Source: Atherinomorus stipes (taxonomy: Eukaryota > Chordata > Actinopteri > Atheriniformes > Atherinidae). From it: 64,000 bases of DNA. The notes under the pieces were generated by a model. That model did not search any database, was not told the origin of the DNA, and saw nothing but the letters and a program-made list of their open reading frames with translations. Location of the stretch: NCBI GenBank assembly GCA_023101725.1, contig JALJCO010013393.1, positions 186,001 through 250,000 of the forward strand, given 5' to 3'. Position numbers and translations under genes: made by a program. This document shows, piece by piece, positions 10,859-21,215 of this stretch (within the stretch, counting starts at the first letter, position 1; each line of letters starts with the position of its first letter).

Positions 10859-11122
10859 GTTCAAATTGACAAGTTTATCACCACAAAGTGCTACGCCCTT
10901 AGCTCTGTCATTGGCTGGAGACAATACAGAAATCTTCACCCAGAAACATCCCGAACACACCAAAACAAGAGAAAAGATGAGATACAGTCAGAGGGAAAGG
11001 GAGCCGCGAACAAAACTCACCGCCACACAAGAGTAGAGGCCCAAAGGTGGAGATTGAGACGGATTTTACGCACACAAGTCTAGCGTTTATTTTCAGGGGG
11101 AAAACTTCTGATTCTACCTTTG

Positions 11123-11800
11123 ACACATTGTCAAACGTCACCAACACATTTAAACATATTAAATGATGCACACTTCACAGATTACTGTATGTTGTCACAA
11201 CTGGTAAACACGTTTTTTTTTTTTTTCACTTCAGTACTCGGTGGAAAAATCAAAGAAAAGCTGCTTCTTTATCTTGGGAGGTACTTGAAGCAAAATCCCC
11301 AGGGATGAAATACTTTTAACCTCCAGTGTAAATATCTCTGCAAATTTCTTTCAAAACAAAGCAAGATATAATTCCTCCCATTACAGGCTCCTTTCTGCTA
11401 ATCAAGGTTGAGGAAACTGAGCCAAGTCCATGTTGATTATGAGCAAGATTAAGCAGTTTGGCCTTGACAGATATTCTGACCTCATCCTCTGAGGAGAGGA
11501 AATAATTGGGTTTTGCAGATTTTGGATATTGCCTTTGCTGAATTTTGACACAGTAGATAATGACTTTTGCTCAGTCTTACACATAAACAAGTCAGATAAA
11601 CAAACAGATGCAATTATGATTATTGTTCCTCTGACTCTGAATTAATAACCACTTGAGTGGGGCCTGGGGAATTATAGAAGGCATCCTCCACATGAATATT
11701 CATGATTTGTTTTATAAACACTGGCAAGAAACAATGTCCCACTTTAAATGTAGTTAAACAATAATCATCTTTCATTAAGAAAAGGAAATTAAAGAAGTGC
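11123..11800. other. No recognised feature
   Basis: AT-rich spacer with a T run at 11212-11226 and no repeat family recognised. Confidence 0.6.
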
Positions 11801-12600
11801 ATTCAAGTGCATCAAAAATGCGCCTGATGCCCAAAGTTGGACTCTGTCACTAAGAGTCAGACGCTTGATTCCCAGCACCTTGATGCCCCCGACGCGCGTC
11901 GAGGGATGTCTAGCCAAGGCGCGCTCAACGTGTGTCTCGAGGAGCTTCTCCTTTTTTTTCCCTTTAACCGGTCTGTTTGCACAATGGCAGCTGCAGAAGA
12001 GAGAGCGGCTCGGCTTTATGCGATAAACAAAGCTAGGGAATGTCGTCATAGGGCGTCTCCGCTCCGTGTCTGGGTTCACCAGATAATTTGAGTATGATGA
12101 GTTTCATCATTTACTCCAGGAGCTGCGCGCTGACGAGGGGCGCTTTCAGCTTTCTGATCCGGCTCAGTTTAAAGTCCTGTTGTCCCAATGCAGGGCATCA
12201 TTATAAGCCCAGTAAATCCCATCGGCACAGCAGATCATCAAACCGCCGTTCAGGAACCGGGACCGGACTAAGTTTATTCTCCTCTGTCTTCAGAGTGAGG
12301 AGATTCCCCTGGTCTTTCTTGGTGTTCCCCATCCTGTCATAAAATGTGTGTATGCATCAAGACGCCAAAGTTCAGATTTTCCAACTCCGGCGTCTGCCGC
12401 CCTTGACACGCATAACGCGTGTTGAATGCTGAAAATCTCAAAACTCAACGTGCGAAACACGCGTAATGTCCCTAGATGCACCACACCCGACACACGTAAT
12501 GCGCTGCAGGGTTTTGACACCTCCTAGATGTGCATCGGCCATTGACTTTGCATGTAAACCTGCCGCCCTTGACGCCCAAATTGCAGTTGGTCTGAACATT
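11800..12600 (+). mobile_element. PIF/Harbinger-type element, decayed, copy B
   Basis: This GC-richer island is rich in GACGC/GCGTC motifs on both sides (GATGCCCCCGACGCGCGTCG at about 11881, CGGCGTCTGCCGCCCTTGAC at about 12388). It contains transposase-like coding sequence (11984-12214) and the motif TTCAGATTTTCCAACTC (12371) shared with 7757-7932 and 57060-57535. The exact ends and the 3-bp target duplication could not be fixed. Confidence 0.6.
11984..12214 (+). pseudogene. Harbinger transposase N-terminal remnant
   Basis: From ATG at 11984 the frame gives MAAAEERAARLYAINKAREC then RHRASPLRVWVHQII and a stop. Shifting frame immediately after, 12090-12190 gives EYDEFHHLLQELRADEGRF then QLSDPAQFKVLLSQ. 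The pattern R-x-W-V-H-x-I, then E-(F/Y)-H-x-L-x-x-E-L-R-x-D-x-x-R-F, then F-x-x-L-L matches the N-terminal region of HARBI1/PIF-Harbinger transposases as I know the family. A frameshift separates the two blocks, and the catalytic DDE part is not visible. The same EFHHxLxELxAxxGxF block recurs at about 57285-57345. Confidence 0.65.
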
Positions 12601-13420
12601 CCATAAAAGAAAGTTTCTGTAAGACTAAACTGCTAAATAGTTTTTTTAGATAACATAATAACATAGACACCACCTGAAACAAGTATTTTCCAATTAGTTA
12701 GCACTAATCAACTACATTTATAATTAATTAGCACTGATATATTTTGTACCCACCAGACAAGATAGCATATTGAAATCACACAAGTAAATTTGCCACACAC
12801 ACACGCAAGTTCAGCATCCAGATGAACACACACATGTTCTACTGTTGTATTAATTTTAACTCGTTGCAACTGTAAATTGTAATATTCAAGGAAATGTTCA
12901 TTTTTAAAACACCATCATTGCCATCATTATTCTCATTTTTACAAAAGACTGAAACTTTTGTAGTCCATTTTTCACAGATATTTTCTGAAACAACGTCTTT
13001 TTAAGTCAGAACATGATGTGAAGGTCAAGTAAACAAGCCGGTATGCTACATTATGACTTCAATCAAATTTCTAATTAATAACTAATTAATAACAACTCTA
13101 ATTACTAAAGCTTTCCTTCCTCTCCATCTTCCTCATCATCTCCTCATTTCTCTGATTTGCATATTTGATTTTGTCTCTTGGTAAAATAGACACGTTTTTT
13201 GCCGAGTCACCGTAATCATCTGTATTATTAATGACTCACTGGAAGCAGAGAAAATATTTTTTCTGTGACTTTAACGTTTACACTGACTCCCTCTAAATAA
13301 CGCCTTTCTTCTTTTTGTTCCTGAAACTGAAAGCAACTATCATCAGATCTGCCTTTTGGCAGTGGTTAGCTCTTTGATCAGAGATGGATGCTGACACAGC
13401 CTATCAGGCTATACAGAACT
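12601..13420. other. No recognised feature
   Basis: AT-rich single-copy-like DNA with a short CA run at 12794-12804. Confidence 0.6.
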
Positions 13421-13763
13421 GATAATAATAATGGATCAGATTTATATTGCACATTTCAAGGCACTCAAAGTAGATCCATTATTCATTCACTTCTCATTCA
13501 TATTTGGTGATGGTAAACTACAGTACATTTGTAGTTTATATAGGGCAGACTGGTGGAAGCATGGCAGCCATTTTGCACCTACGGCCCCTCCAACCACCAC
13601 CAGAACATTCACACACCATACAACAGTGGTGCCCCAACTGGACACAAGGAGGGTTAAGTGTCTTGCCCAAGGACACAACAACAGATGGCTGGGGAATCGG
13701 GATTCAAACCACTGATGCTTCAATCATTGGCCAACCTGCTCTACCACCTGAGCTACAACCACG
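13421..13763 (-). mobile_element. tRNA-derived SINE, copy 1
   Basis: Minus-strand SINE with an RNA polymerase III promoter. Box A is the complement of CCACCTGAGCTA (13744-13755) and box B the complement of GGATTCAAACC (13700-13710). The body, including the complement of TGTCTTGCCCAAGGACACAA (13660-13680), matches the plus-strand copy at 30286-30635 (CTTGGGCAAGACACTTAACC). The LINE-like 3' tail runs to 13421 with TGCACATTTCAAGGCACTCA. No clear target duplication remains. Confidence 0.85.
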
Positions 13764-14145
13764 CTGATGGAGTGAAGCCAATCATATCAGTTCAAATAGA
13801 TAAAGGAGTTAAAGCAGCAATCGCTTGTTGCAGATAAAGTACAGTTTTTCTCTCAGATGTTACTGCAAAATAAAATGGTTGGTAGGGAAAATTAGGACTT
13901 GCTTGACATAAGTAGGAACCTGTCCCTACTGTCCAACTCTATTCTAGTCCCATGGTCGACTCTGGTAAACTACTTCTACTCTGGTTTCTGGTATAGATGA
14001 AAAAGAGATTTCATGTTTAAAAAAAAGAGAAATGGAAATGTCATTACAACAGGGGGTGGGAAGACAGGGTTGACAGACTGTGCCCCTTGTGTTAAAGCTG
14101 TTTTGCTATATTTTGTTTTTCTATTCTGACCAAAAATCAAGGGCA
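13764..14145. other. No recognised feature
   Basis: Short spacer with nothing I can name. Confidence 0.6.
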
Positions 14146-14660
14146 GGTCACACTTGGCACAGTTGGATTACAGTATATCATGGGTACAAACAGTGGGGCG
14201 GTAATGTGCTCTTTGTGAAAACTTCAGTGTGACCGACGGTGCTGTGCCCAGATCCACCTCCGTGGATCACGTGACAAAGATCTAATGATGTCGCCTACAT
14301 AGAAGCCCTGTCCTCATTTGCAAATGCGAAGAAGAGAAACAACATGGCTTCAAAAGTATGTTAAGCAGCTCTTGTTGCAGTACTTTTGCTCGGCAGCTTA
14401 CACAAGCTCGCCATCAGGCAGTTGTTGGAAAACTGTGAAGGTACAAAAGCTTTATCAGCATGTTTGGGTGGACGTCAAACAACACAAATGACTATTAGCG
14501 CCACCCACTGCTGGAATAAAGCAGGCACTGTCACTTGCACAGATGCAGTCATGTGACATGGTGGCATAGTGGTGCGTTTCCAACTTTGCAAATGTGACCA
14601 GAGGCCGTTTGACACCCGGTGAATTGAAACAGGATTAAACCAATCAAACCAAGTGTGACC
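14146..14660. mobile_element. MITE with GGTCACACTTGG inverted ends
   Basis: GGTCACACTTGG at 14146-14157 is exactly complemented by CCAAGTGTGACC at 14649-14660. The similarity continues inward more weakly (CAGTTGGATT against AATCAAAC). The span of about 515 bp has no open frame of note. No target duplication is clear, so the superfamily is undetermined. Confidence 0.7.
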
Positions 14661-15784
14661 TTGTCCATAGACACAAGTTCAAATGCTGGCATTTGGTTCA
14701 AGCAGAAAGGAAGCTGTTTGCTCTTCATTGGAAAACATTTACCATCGTCTTTGGACTGTCCGACCCAAGTGAACCATCATCAGGGAGCAGAGCTCAGGTT
14801 GGATCCTCAACAGGCCAGTCTTCATCTGGACGTTGACTCACATGTAAACTGCTGTTGTTAGAACAGTTGGACACAGATTCTGGAAACCTTCTGAAGGGTT
14901 GGGAAACAAGCTTTAGTCTTGAGCATCAAATTCCTAGGATATCAGCTTGAACATAAGTGCAGGTCAGTAAGTTAAGGCCACATGTGGGATTTAGTTGCTT
15001 CCTAAACTCTGATAAACAAAGACTTAAAATGACTATTTTGTTATCTTTGGATATTTTGTATCTTAGAAACAAGATAATTAAGTCATTGTGGGTAATGAAA
15101 CATTGTTTTCCAGCATGACTGCTCCGAGCTTCCACATGAATCTTGTATAACTTTACAATGTGTTCCTTTTTTTTTCTTAATTCCTTCCATTGTTTTAATT
15201 CTGTATGACCATTAAATTCCCATGGTACCCATTGAGTTGTTGATGGGATGAATTATTGTTAACGCTGGTTTACTGTAGCCACACAAAACCTCCAGAAATC
15301 TCAGAACAGGTTTATTCAACTCCTCCAGATGGCTTTTCTGACCTTCAGCTAACAGTCTGAGGAACTAAACTTGTTTTCTCATTAGTTTGTTTTTTTGGAG
15401 TTGACCAGGAAAAAAGAACAAACTCAGAAGAGGACAAACATGACACTTTAATTAGGTAATCAATCATATAGCCAACTAACCACCAGCTGAGAGGTGCCTG
15501 AGCGGCTCTTGTGATCTTCTATGAGTCAGAAAACAAGACATTAATAAGCTCCACCTGTGTTGTGTTTTCTGTGTTTTATTAAAAACAGTGACCAGCATCC
15601 ATGTGGTGATGAAGGTGCAGACCACACACACACACACACACCACAGCTGCAATTCTTCTGCTATGGGGAGAATCTTAAGGCCACAGTCATTTCCATCCTT
15701 TGCTTGTTGAGGTCTTGTTGAGCTGGCACAGAAGGACACAAAGGTCCTATTTATCCAACAAGCATGGAACTGTCCAGCTGTCAT
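14661..15784. other. No recognised feature; short CA microsatellite
   Basis: A CA run lies at about 15624-15641. Otherwise AT-rich DNA without a recognised family. Confidence 0.6.
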
Positions 15785-16200
15785 TTTAACGTGTGAATGT
15801 TGAATCAATGTTGAGTCCCACGTTGAATAACCATTGGATTTAGTTTAGATTTTGCAAATCTTATCAGCGTTGAAATAGCAATGCCATTTCAGTGTTGTGT
15901 TCCTCAACAGGTGAAACACAGGTGAATTTCTAATGTTGAATCAACTTTGATTTTAGTTTCAATTTTGCAAATCAATGTTGTTTGGACGTTGGTATGACGT
16001 TATTTTTCAACTGTTATATTTCAACAATATTTTTTAAAGATATAGTTGAATATTATTTTGATCAGACATACAAATAAAAAGCTGTTGATATTTCAAAGTT
16101 GAATCTATGGTGAGTTAACACCATTTCAACCATTGGGTGTTAAACGTTGTTTTGACAGTGAATTAATCATCAACTGATATTATCTAAACCGCATTTAAAT
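15785..16200. repeat. GTTGAA-rich dispersed repeat
   Basis: About 415 bp contains many spaced variants of TGTTGAATCAA and TTGAA(C/T), for example at 15797, 15810, 15822, 15934 and 16100, with TTCAAC complements at 16008, 16021 and 16126. Such irregular internal repetition is typical of a dispersed fish repeat built on GTTGAATCAAC units. The motif occurs in both orientations. The class is unknown to me. Confidence 0.6.
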
Positions 16201-16835
16201 GTTTAAAGTCGGTTTAATGCCAGCTGGGTGAGTGCACATCTGATCGTAGAAATGATCCAGACCAGTGTCAGTCTCAGATTAGGGCTTGATAAATGTGGCG
16301 ACTGAATCCTTTGTCATTTACGTGTTATGCCCATGGTCATGGATGACTCGCTTAAATAATGCTGAGAAAAGCAAGTGCTGAAGTACTGACGGACTGAGTT
16401 CAACATTGGTTACAGGAGGCACTACAGTGAGAAGCAGAGTAAAACAATATGATTTCCACAGTGAGAACTTTGTGTTGCTTTCAGTCTGTTTCTCTTTTTA
16501 AAATGGAAATTGAATAAGTTTAGTGTTGCAGACTCATTTTTATTTGCTCTCTAATAATAAAGGAGAAAGGTCTTTTGTGGAAAGATGGAAAGGCTTGGAA
16601 ATGGGACTGTGTATCAACCTGTGTAAACAAATGTAAAAATGTCAAATCTCAGGACTAATTGGTGGCAAGGAGAATTAGTATAGGCTACAATAACCTTTAT
16701 TTGTTTGATTTGACTGAGTTTTGAAATGTTTTTATGTGAAACCTTTAAAGATTTTCATAGGAGTCAATCTGTGGTGTCCCTGAAGGCAATCAAAAACCAA
16801 AGATATTTTCAGAAGTGTGACTTGTGATATTTTAC
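16201..16835. other. No recognised feature
   Basis: AT-rich spacer. Confidence 0.6.
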
Positions 16836-17208
16836 GCACGGTGGCGTAGTGGTTAGCACCGCAGTCTCACAGTAGGAATGTCACTAGTTCAATTCCTGGC
16901 CAGGGAGGGGTTTTGAACAATTCCAACAGCGGCCTTCCTGTGTGTTCTCCCTGTGTATATGTGGGTTTTCTCCAGGTACTCCAGCTTCCTCCCACTGTCC
17001 AAAGACATGCACGTTAGGTTGATTGGTCACTCCAAATTGTCCCTAGGTATGAATGTGAGCATGAATGGTTGTCTGTCTCTCTGTGTTGCCCTGCGACAGA
17101 CTGGCAACCTGTCCAGCATGTACCCCACCTCTCACCTGATAATAGCTGGGATAGGCTCCAGCAACCCCTGCAACCCTGAACTGGATAAGCGGTACTGATG
17201 ATGACTGA
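16836..17208 (+). mobile_element. GGTTAGCAC retroposon, near full length, copy 1
   Basis: A tRNA-like head has box A TGGCGTAGTGG (16842-16852) and box B AGTTCAATTCC (16886-16896). The body follows with GTGTTCTCCCTGTGT, CAAAGACATGCACGTTAGGT, GAATGGTTGTCTGTCTCTCT and GATAGGCTCCAGCAACC. The tail is CTGGATAAGCGGTACTGATG. This is a very common fish repeat. Further copies in this window are at 26146, 33791, 35065, 45868, 53661 and 62789. Two of them have clean target duplications, so the family moves by retroposition. Confidence 0.9.
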
Positions 17209-17842
17209 TTTTAAGAAATACTCACTCACACCCTCAGAGTTCATGACGGCTGTCTAACCAGAAAACAGAGTGATGATGTTCCATATAAGTGTCTGCTCTG
17301 AACAGACTGATGGGTCTGATATAATTTGGTTTTTGGACCAAAGAGATTAGAAAGGGACAGCAGAAGGAGCATGGGCCAACAAAGCAGGTGGACAAGGCAA
17401 AAGGGGAAGGTAGAAAGGAAATTAGCAGAAAGGAAAGGGCAAGAAAGGGAGAACGTTGAGGGAACATTGATAGAATGTCGAGAGAACGGCGAGAGAATGA
17501 GACAAACTGAATTGAGGATGTGGGCGAGTATTCAAGGCTGCTTGGTGATTAGTAAGACTGGAAGCAGGTGTGGTTGAGGCGTGGTCCTGCTCCTGAACCT
17601 GAGTCAAAGAATTAACTTCATTTCATTCATTAGAACCACGCCACATCAATAGGAGTGAGGATGATGATTTATTGAACGAATGAAAGAATGTGATCCGACG
17701 ATGAGACGGAGGAAGACGAAGGACAGAGAAGGTTAAGAAAAGAAACAACAAGATGTGAACCCCCCCCCAAAAAAGGAAAGAAACAGTGAGGAGAAGGTAG
17801 AAAAATCAAGGATGCACTAACACAGCGAACTGTCGCATCTTA
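17209..17842. other. Purine-rich spacer
   Basis: Roughly 17338-17510 is strongly purine-rich (AGAAAGG, GAAAGGG, GGAAGG variants) on the plus strand, and 17690-17820 again. No gene was recognised; open frames there reflect composition. Confidence 0.55.
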
Positions 17843-19085
17843 CAGTTTTTCTCCATTGGTTTGGCTCATTTCTCGAATCGGAAATTCCATTCTCAACACT
17901 CTAAGATCATTTGGCTGAACAGTCTTAAAGTTCTCACAACACCACAGCTCCCTTGCAAAAGCCCATATGTCTCCCAAAACAGTTCATTCATCCTTCAGAA
18001 CTAAATTTCTTTCCCATACAAACAGTCAGAGCCACCAAAATGGACAGATCCTTCTCCATCACTTTGTCTCGTTGCTCTAAACAGACCGGACGTTCTCACC
18101 ACTCGTGGTGCTTTTGCCAAAATAACCTGGATTTTACGGCACAACACCTGCAGAAGCTCATATTTCTCCCAAAATAGTTCATCAATGTATCAAAATCGAG
18201 TTTCTTTCTCAAAGAAATAGTCAGAGCACCCAAAATGCATCATCCCTGTAGCATTGTGTAAGTACTGCAAGACAAAATGTTTAGGTATTTTGTCACTACG
18301 GCTGAGGACCATGGAAATATCCCTCATGTTAACCTCTCAGTTTTAGCTCAGTCCTTCATTGACAATGGTTATTGTACTATTTTTTTTTCTTTTTATGTAC
18401 CTAACAGAATACAGTTATGTTTAAAAAAAGAAAATAAAAAGAAAGAAGAAAAGGATTATACAGTAAGAGTAGCTTTCAACATTTGACATCACACATTGCA
18501 TTCAAACTGCCAAGGAAATTATAACCATTTTTGTTCACACACAAAATGATTTCCATACATCACAGTCACTATAAAAAAGTGTACAGTATAATATAGGTAC
18601 TGTAATATAAACACAAACAATAAAAAGGATCAATCTATATGCAGCCTAGTAACGCTGTAAAGAAGGCTGGAGTTTCACACACATTTCATTTTCTGTATTA
18701 TGGTCTTGACTAGTTTTGACCGCTGAACAGACTATTCTGCATGTGATGACTTCTAGAGTGAAATGATGCTGATATGTTTTGAAGAAAACAACCACTAGAC
18801 TGAGAATAAACAATCAGTTTAGATCAATTAGATCTATTCACTTGGAAATTGTGCTAAATGTAGGATAACTGTGCTAACTGTGGGCTAACTGTACTCAATG
18901 ATTTGCAAAGATGTCATGAAACATTGAGACACGTACTAAGACATTTGCAATTTACTGTAATGAAATAAAAGAGAAATGCAATTATGTTGGGAAGATTTGG
19001 CAAATGGTTTGGAGATTTGTTCATGTTGTTTTGAGAAAGTAATTTCTGATTCGAGAAATGAGCCAAACCGATGAAGAAAAAACTG
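17843..19085. mobile_element. mariner/Tc1-type non-autonomous element, copy 2
   Basis: The left end CAGTTTTTCTCCATTGGTTT with GGCTCATTTCTCGAATC is mirrored on the right by GATTCGAGAAATGAGCCAAA, then CCGATGAAGAAAAAACTG. Inverted ends of about 40 bp are flanked by TA at 17841-17842 and 19086-19087. The length is 1,243 bp. The interior holds internal repeats (TTCTCCCAAAATAGTTCAT-like units at about 17968 and 18165) but no recognisable transposase. The outer CAGTTTTTCTC is shared with the element at 5936. Confidence 0.85.
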
Positions 19086-19087
19086 TA

Positions 19088-20602
19088 AAAGAAACCAGAA
19101 AACATTCCATGTTTTCAATTAGTCAATCCTGTACTCAAAACCTCGTAGATTCGTTGTAATTTCCCAACCCGTAATTTAGTATGACTTCATGCTCAAACCA
19201 CCAATGTCCTTGCAATGCTGAGAAACTGAAATCCAGCTTTTGTTATTGTTTATTCCCAACCTGAGTTCAACTTTTTTAACAGGCAGTAATAAAACACGGC
19301 CTGTATCTGCTTTTAAGTTCAGCTAACATTTTGTAAAATTTCAGTGTTGTTGAGGACACATATGGGTTTGTTTGCCGCCATAATGCTGTGTTTTTCCTCC
19401 ATCTGCCACTCTGCTCTCGCTCGCATGTCTGACTGACTGACAAGTTACTGAAGTTGCTGATGTGCATGGTGAACAGAGGAAAAGAGTTGTGGAGGCGTGG
19501 ATGTGTTCTTATCTGCTTTAAGATCTAACATCTGTGAAGAAATCAGAAAAGGTCTGATTTCTCTGAGTTACAGTTTTGATCTGTGACTTGAGTTGTGCAG
19601 CTCACATCACCTAAAGACTCGACAGCTGAAAGCATTTTCAGGTGGGATGATCCAAGTTGGTTTTCTGTGTTTAAAACTGCAGCTTTGTAATAACAACTAC
19701 ACCTTGTAATAGGATGTATTACATCCTATTACCCCCATCTAAAAAAAAAAAAAGAAAAGAAGTTTTCATTTCTATTATTTGTTTCAAATTCATGACAACG
19801 CATAGCATTTAAGTTCTGTATATTTGAGCTTGGACATTTCCCCGATTGCTGTCCTTTATGTTGGACCTGAACAGGTAAATGACATTCTGTTTGCAGACGT
19901 TTCTACAGTACAAGTTCATGTAATCAGCTTCAACAACAAGCTGCCTCATTACTCTGAAATTAGACTTGAGCAGATCTGCAAACATTCAGTAACTTTGAGC
20001 TAAATAAAGGCAAATGCCACAAGATCCTCCATCTTTGCAGTCTTCACAGTGGCAAACTTGTCTGACTGAGATGCGTTGCTTTCATGGTCCGCCCCTGACG
20101 ACTGACGCAGCACTCGTCTAACTGTGAAGTCAGATGGTAGACGGACACAGTCAATCTGAACTAGCCTATTGAGTTTTAGAAATAGCCCCACCCCCTCTAA
20201 CAGAAACCATGTTCATTATTGCATTGCACAATGATGAAAAGGATTAGAAACAGCTTTTTAGGTTTAGTAATGAAACACTGTTTATAGAAAACATGAAATG
20301 ATAACTTTACTACAAAGTTTATATTTAAACAAAATCAGGGTGAGTTTGGGTGGGGCTTGATTGCATTTGCTTGGAAGTCAACCCACTGTGCTGGAGGGTC
20401 CAAAATAACCTTAAAATCACAACCCAACAGCTAACAACTTTAACACCCAATAACCTCAGCAACTGGGTTTTCACAATACCCAGTTCTATTAAAATAACTC
20501 AGGTTTAAAAAAAAAAACAAACAACAACAAAAACAAAACAAAACAAAATTTTTTTTTAGTGTGTACTGACCCTGAAGGACATGAGAATAAAACTATTGTT
20601 TT
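19088..20602. other. No gene; low-complexity patches
   Basis: A small perfect palindrome, TAATAGGATGTATTACATCC and its continuation, lies at about 19708-19732. There is a CAAAA/ACAAC-rich patch at 20505-20550. Otherwise AT-rich DNA. Confidence 0.55.
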
Positions 20603-20615
20603 AAGTATATAGTAT

Positions 20616-20882
20616 CCTTACTCCTTTCTCTCTGTTCCACTTCCTATCATTACCTCTGTTAACTTTCATTTCTCCCTTGTCAGGCCCAGCAGTATGATAT
20701 GGAATGGTGTAATAGACAAATGTCTAATTAAAGAGATAAAATGAATAAACAGGATATCAAGTGGAGCCTTTTGTTCATAAAGCTCTGCTTGGTAAAGCAA
20801 AACTGTTCAACAAAATAAAGCAATCAGATTTCCATTCTGCTTGCTTCGATGCTGGACAGGACAAGTAGAAAAAAAAAAAAAA
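20616..20882 (+). mobile_element. Poly-A-tailed retrocopy of unrecognised family, copy 2, with target duplication
   Basis: The insertion is bounded by AAGTATATAGTAT on the left (20603-20615) and the same 13 bases on the right (20883-20895; the first two A could belong to the tail). It starts CCTTACTCCTTTCTCTCTG, has the shared body TCTCCCTTGTCAGGCCCAGC, AGCAAAACTGTTCAACAAAATAAAG and GATGCTGGACAGGACAAGTAG, and ends in an A run. The AATAAAG lies about 45 bp before the tail. These are hallmarks of target-primed reverse transcription. No tRNA-like A/B boxes were recognised, so it is either a short LINE 3' end or a SINE of another origin. Confidence 0.75.
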
Positions 20883-20935
20883 AAGTATATAGTATGCAGC
20901 AGAAGCAAACCTTGTAATGTGTCTGTTGGCAAAAG

Positions 20936-21215
20936 TATTTTCAATTCAGCTTAATTTGTAGCACCAAATTACAACAAAGTCATCTCAAGGTACTTTACAG
21001 ACATAATCATTTCAAATCAATTCATTGTGATGCAGTTAAAATGAGTCCACATTAGTCCAGTTTCTAATAACTGTGTTCATGCAAACCTGTTCATAAAATA
21101 ATGACCTAAGGAAACCCAACAGATTCAATGAAATCTTCTATTCAATTCAATCGCCCATCTTGAGCTGCACAGGGCGATGGGGAAGAATTGATGGGAAAAA
21201 CCTTCGAATGGCTAG
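20936..21215 (-). mobile_element. SINE/LINE-tail repeat
   Basis: TTCAATTCAGCTTAATTTGT (shortly before AGCACCAAATTACAACAAAG) and TCTCAAGGTACTTTACAGAC are the usual TTCAATTCAATTTTATTT..GCGCC..CAAATT..ACAA..TCTCAAGG.GCTTTACA block of fish repeats. The region continues to GATGGGGAAGAATTGATGGG and AAAAACCTTCGAATGG. Orientation is inferred from the block order and may be the reverse. Confidence 0.55.

Larger units (their letters stand above)
9333..11122. mobile_element. TTAA-flanked DNA element, copy 1, split by an L2 LINE
   Basis: The left edge is TTAAAGGTAGAGTCC (TTAA at 9333-9336) and the right edge is ATTCTACCTTTGA, the inverted end with TTAA mutated to TTGA (11119-11122). The right arm (10859-11110) read on the minus strand matches the left half of the copy at 40783-41345. 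Shared landmarks include ATAAACGCTAGACTTGTGTG, CCACCTTTGGGCCT, GTTTTGGTGTGTT and TGTCTCCAGCCAATGACAGA. The left arm near 9810-9840 matches the other half (ACACCAGATTCACT). The arms are separated by the LINE at 9842-10844. TTAA target sites point to the piggyBac or Kolobok superfamily. There is no transposase. Confidence 0.85.
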
